The translations under genes were made by a program, and so were the position numbers. Source: DASRVA01 sp050732935 (lineage in GTDB: Bacteria > Gemmatimonadota > Gemmatimonadetes > JACCXV01 > JAHWKZ01). Taken from it: a stretch of 8,332 nucleotides of DNA. Shown here piece after piece: positions 6,836-8,332 of this stretch. The stretch lies in NCBI GenBank assembly GCA_050732935.1, contig JBOHRW010000001.1, positions 1 to 8,332 on the forward strand, written 5' to 3'. Numbering within the stretch: position 1 is the first letter of the stretch; every line of letters starts with the position of its first letter. The notes under the pieces were generated by a model. It saw only the letters and a list, made by a program, of their open reading frames with translations. It searched no databases and was not told where the DNA came from.

Positions 6836-7206
6836 GGGGAACCCACCGTCAGCTGGTTGAGCCGCAGCTCCCAGTCCACGCGGTCGTTGGGGTAGATCGA
6901 GAACGGGCGCGACACCATTTCCTGGCCGCTGCTGTTCTCGGCGAGGAGGGCGAACGAGCCCGCGTAGGACGATTCCCGGATCTGGAAGGTGCGGGTCTGC
7001 CCGGGACCGACGGAACCCAGGATTTCACGCGTTCCGTCGGGTCGAAAGAGCCGGACGGTCAGCTCCTGCCGCGGCAGGAGGTCGTTTTCCACGCGAACCT
7101 CGACCGCGGGAAGCGCCCCTTCGTTCTCGCCGGCTCCGGGGCCGGTCGCGCACCCTGCCAGGAGCAGGCACGCGACCGGCAGGAGCCGGCTGGAGTCACG
7201 CCACAC
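6832..7206 (-). CDS. Small uncharacterised beta-rich lipoprotein
   Basis: A 124-residue predicted lipoprotein between the SusD gene and the last lipoprotein gene. The N-terminus ends in a textbook lipobox LAGC (Cys19). The mature region, from about ALPAVEVRVENDLL onward, is rich in short beta strands with a central GSVGPGQTRTFQI turn. It continues through FALLAENSSGQEMVSRPFSIYP and ends WELRLNQLTV. This looks like one small beta-sandwich domain with no catalytic motif; its partner or ligand is unknown. The GTG start at 7206 is preceded by GGAG at 7214-7217 (7-nt spacing), located directly after the SusD stop. An in-frame ATG at 7386 would place 60 nonsense residues inside the SusD gene and bury the signal peptide, so it is rejected. 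The stop overlaps the next start by 4 nt. A role as an accessory surface or periplasmic factor of the SusCD complex is inferred from position only. Confidence 0.85.
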   Translation of the reverse strand: MWRDSSRLLPVACLLLAGCATGPGAGENEGALPAVEVRVENDLLPRQELTVRLFRPDGTREILGSVGPGQTRTFQIRESSYAGSFALLAENSSGQEMVSRPFSIYPNDRVDWELRLNQLTVGSP

Positions 7207-7217
7207 TGTGCGGCTCC

Positions 7218-8332
7218 CTACGGACAGGGGGCCGGGTCGTTGGCGTTCCGCGCCGGCTGCGCGCTCGCCGACGGGATGTTGGAGTTCGTCTCGGCCTCGT
7301 CGTCCGAGTAGAAGAGCCGCCCCGGCAGAGGCTGACCCTGGAACGTCTGGATGGCCGGGAGACACGTCCGCTTGTACGTGTTCCATGGTTCGTAGCTCAG
7401 GAACAGCGCCATGTACTTCTGGGCGACGATCTCCTCCAGCGTGATCGCCGTCGGGCGCGGCAGGGTAACACCCCAGAACGCCTCAGAGCACGCGATTCCC
7501 TGCTCCACCCACCCGGCCGCGCCCGCCGCGTCCCCGAGCTGGAAAGCCGCCTCGGCGGCCAGGAACGCGTTCTCCTCGCACGTCAGGAGGGGGAAGTTGA
7601 GATCCGGGGCTCCGGGCGATCCGGCGGCCTCGTTCAGCCCCGAAGCGTCGCCGCTGCCCCCGATCGGCGCACCCACGATCTCACCCTCTGAAGTCGGGGC
7701 GAAGTAGACCTCGAGACGCGGATCGTTCCGCGCCTTAAGGAGCTCGACCAGGAACTCCCCCGCTGAGATGTACCCCGACCGGTCGCGCTGGAACATGAAC
7801 CATGGGTTCTGTTCCGTGGAGATGCTGCTGTGGACGGCGAGCCAGTTCCCCACCGGACTCTGGATGCCCAGCTGTGCTTCGCTCAGGACCTGGCCGTAAC
7901 GTCCGGGATCGACCTCCGCCAGATGGCTCAGGAGTCGAGCCTTGAGCGTATGGGCAACGGCGAGCCACTTGGCGGCATCGCCGCCAAACGAGAGATCCAC
8001 GCCGCCCACCGGGATCGGCCCGGCCGGGCTCTGCAGGTTGGCGATCGCCTCGTCCAGGAGGCTCAGGAGCGATGCGTAGACATCGAGCTGGTTGTCCAGC
8101 TGGGGTTCGCTGATCTCCGGATTCGCCGCCTGGGAGTAGGGGATGTCGCCCCACACGCTGGCCGCGATCCCGAACAGCATCGCCTGGTGGATCTTGACGA
8201 TCCCGGCATAGTTGGGGTGCGTCTGGAGCCGCTCGCTTTCCAGGATCCGCCTCAGATCGATCAGCCCCCCGCCGATGTACAGGCCGTTGAACTCGCTGTC
8301 GGCGGCCTCCTCGTCGAAGACATACTGCCCGA
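7218..8332 (-). CDS. SusD/RagB-type outer-membrane nutrient-binding lipoprotein, 5' end outside window
   Basis: The C-terminal 370 residues of a SusD-like protein; the signal peptide and first helices lie past the right edge, and the frame is open up to 8332. Family features in order are QAMLFGIAASVWGDIPYSQA (the conserved helix with GD-PY), a LDEAIANL helix, and the FGGDAAKWLAVAHTLKARLL segment typical of the SusD-like_2 subgroup. A TPR-like ENAFLAAEAAFQLGDAAGAA helix follows, then LEEIVAQKYMALFL and a final EPWNTYKRT and GRLFYSDDE region. SusD proteins sit on the cell surface as lids on SusC TonB-dependent transporters and bind glycans, peptides or other nutrients. The ligand cannot be inferred here, since no hydrolase for a named polymer is visible in the operon. 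Eleven nucleotides separate the stop from the next lipoprotein gene. A susC homologue upstream, beyond 8332, is expected. Confidence 0.92.
   Translation of the reverse strand, partial: GQYVFDEEAADSEFNGLYIGGGLIDLRRILESERLQTHPNYAGIVKIHQAMLFGIAASVWGDIPYSQAANPEISEPQLDNQLDVYASLLSLLDEAIANLQSPAGPIPVGGVDLSFGGDAAKWLAVAHTLKARLLSHLAEVDPGRYGQVLSEAQLGIQSPVGNWLAVHSSISTEQNPWFMFQRDRSGYISAGEFLVELLKARNDPRLEVYFAPTSEGEIVGAPIGGSGDASGLNEAAGSPGAPDLNFPLLTCEENAFLAAEAAFQLGDAAGAAGWVEQGIACSEAFWGVTLPRPTAITLEEIVAQKYMALFLSYEPWNTYKRTCLPAIQTFQGQPLPGRLFYSDDEAETNSNIPSASAQPARNANDPAPCP

Noticed and set aside
7207..7386. 60-residue extension of the 124-residue lipoprotein from ATG 7386
   Set aside because: It lies wholly inside the SusD gene in another frame (apart from the short gap) and would place the lipobox at residue 79. 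The GTG at 7206 with GGAG upstream fits.
1..8332. CRISPR arrays, tRNA/rRNA genes, insertion sequences, attachment sites, defence or toxin systems
   Set aside because: No regularly spaced repeats, transposase or integrase motifs, RNA gene signatures or defence domains were recognised on either strand by eye.

Overview
The window is GC-rich, densely coded DNA in which most genes have strong GGAGG-type ribosome binding sites. The combination of genes points to the Gemmatimonadota or a related lineage. It includes an outer-membrane SusD-type lipoprotein followed by two small lipoproteins, a tandem pair of exported amidohydrolase-family proteins, and a MerA-like flavoprotein next to a TVP38/TMEM64 membrane protein. 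This placement rests on recognising families, not on any marker gene, so treat it as likely rather than proven. No tRNA, rRNA, CRISPR array, insertion sequence or integrase was seen.

Left part, minus strand (1-1258): a two-gene operon reading out of the left edge. A TVP38/TMEM64 (DedA-superfamily) membrane protein is followed, with an 8-nt overlap, by a class I pyridine nucleotide-disulfide oxidoreductase. The oxidoreductase is cut by the window edge. It has an intact redox disulfide motif but no visible mercury-handling context.

Middle, plus strand (1422-4162): a divergent promoter region of about 160 bp separates the first operon from a two-gene operon (ATGA overlap) of exported amidohydrolase-like proteins. 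The first keeps the metal ligands that can be recognised. The second has lost the HxH motif and other ligand positions and looks like a degenerate partner.

Next, plus strand (4319-6385): after an AT-rich promoter-like tract and a strong hairpin just before the start codon comes a PAS-PAS-GGDEF-EAL protein for cyclic-di-GMP turnover. Its EAL (phosphodiesterase) residues are complete. Its GGDEF domain keeps the signature and the I-site but carries several changes at conserved nucleotide-contact positions.

Right part, minus strand (6392-8332): a tightly spaced operon entering from the right edge. It encodes a SusD/RagB-type outer-membrane nutrient-binding lipoprotein (5' end outside the window) followed by two small uncharacterised lipoproteins. 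A SusC/TonB-dependent transporter is expected just outside the window. This operon converges on the cyclic-di-GMP gene with only 6 nt between stop codons.

No clearly new system is evident. The points most worth checking are the intact/degenerate amidohydrolase pair, the unusual GGDEF domain with the hairpin before its gene, and the lipoproteins appended to the SusD gene.
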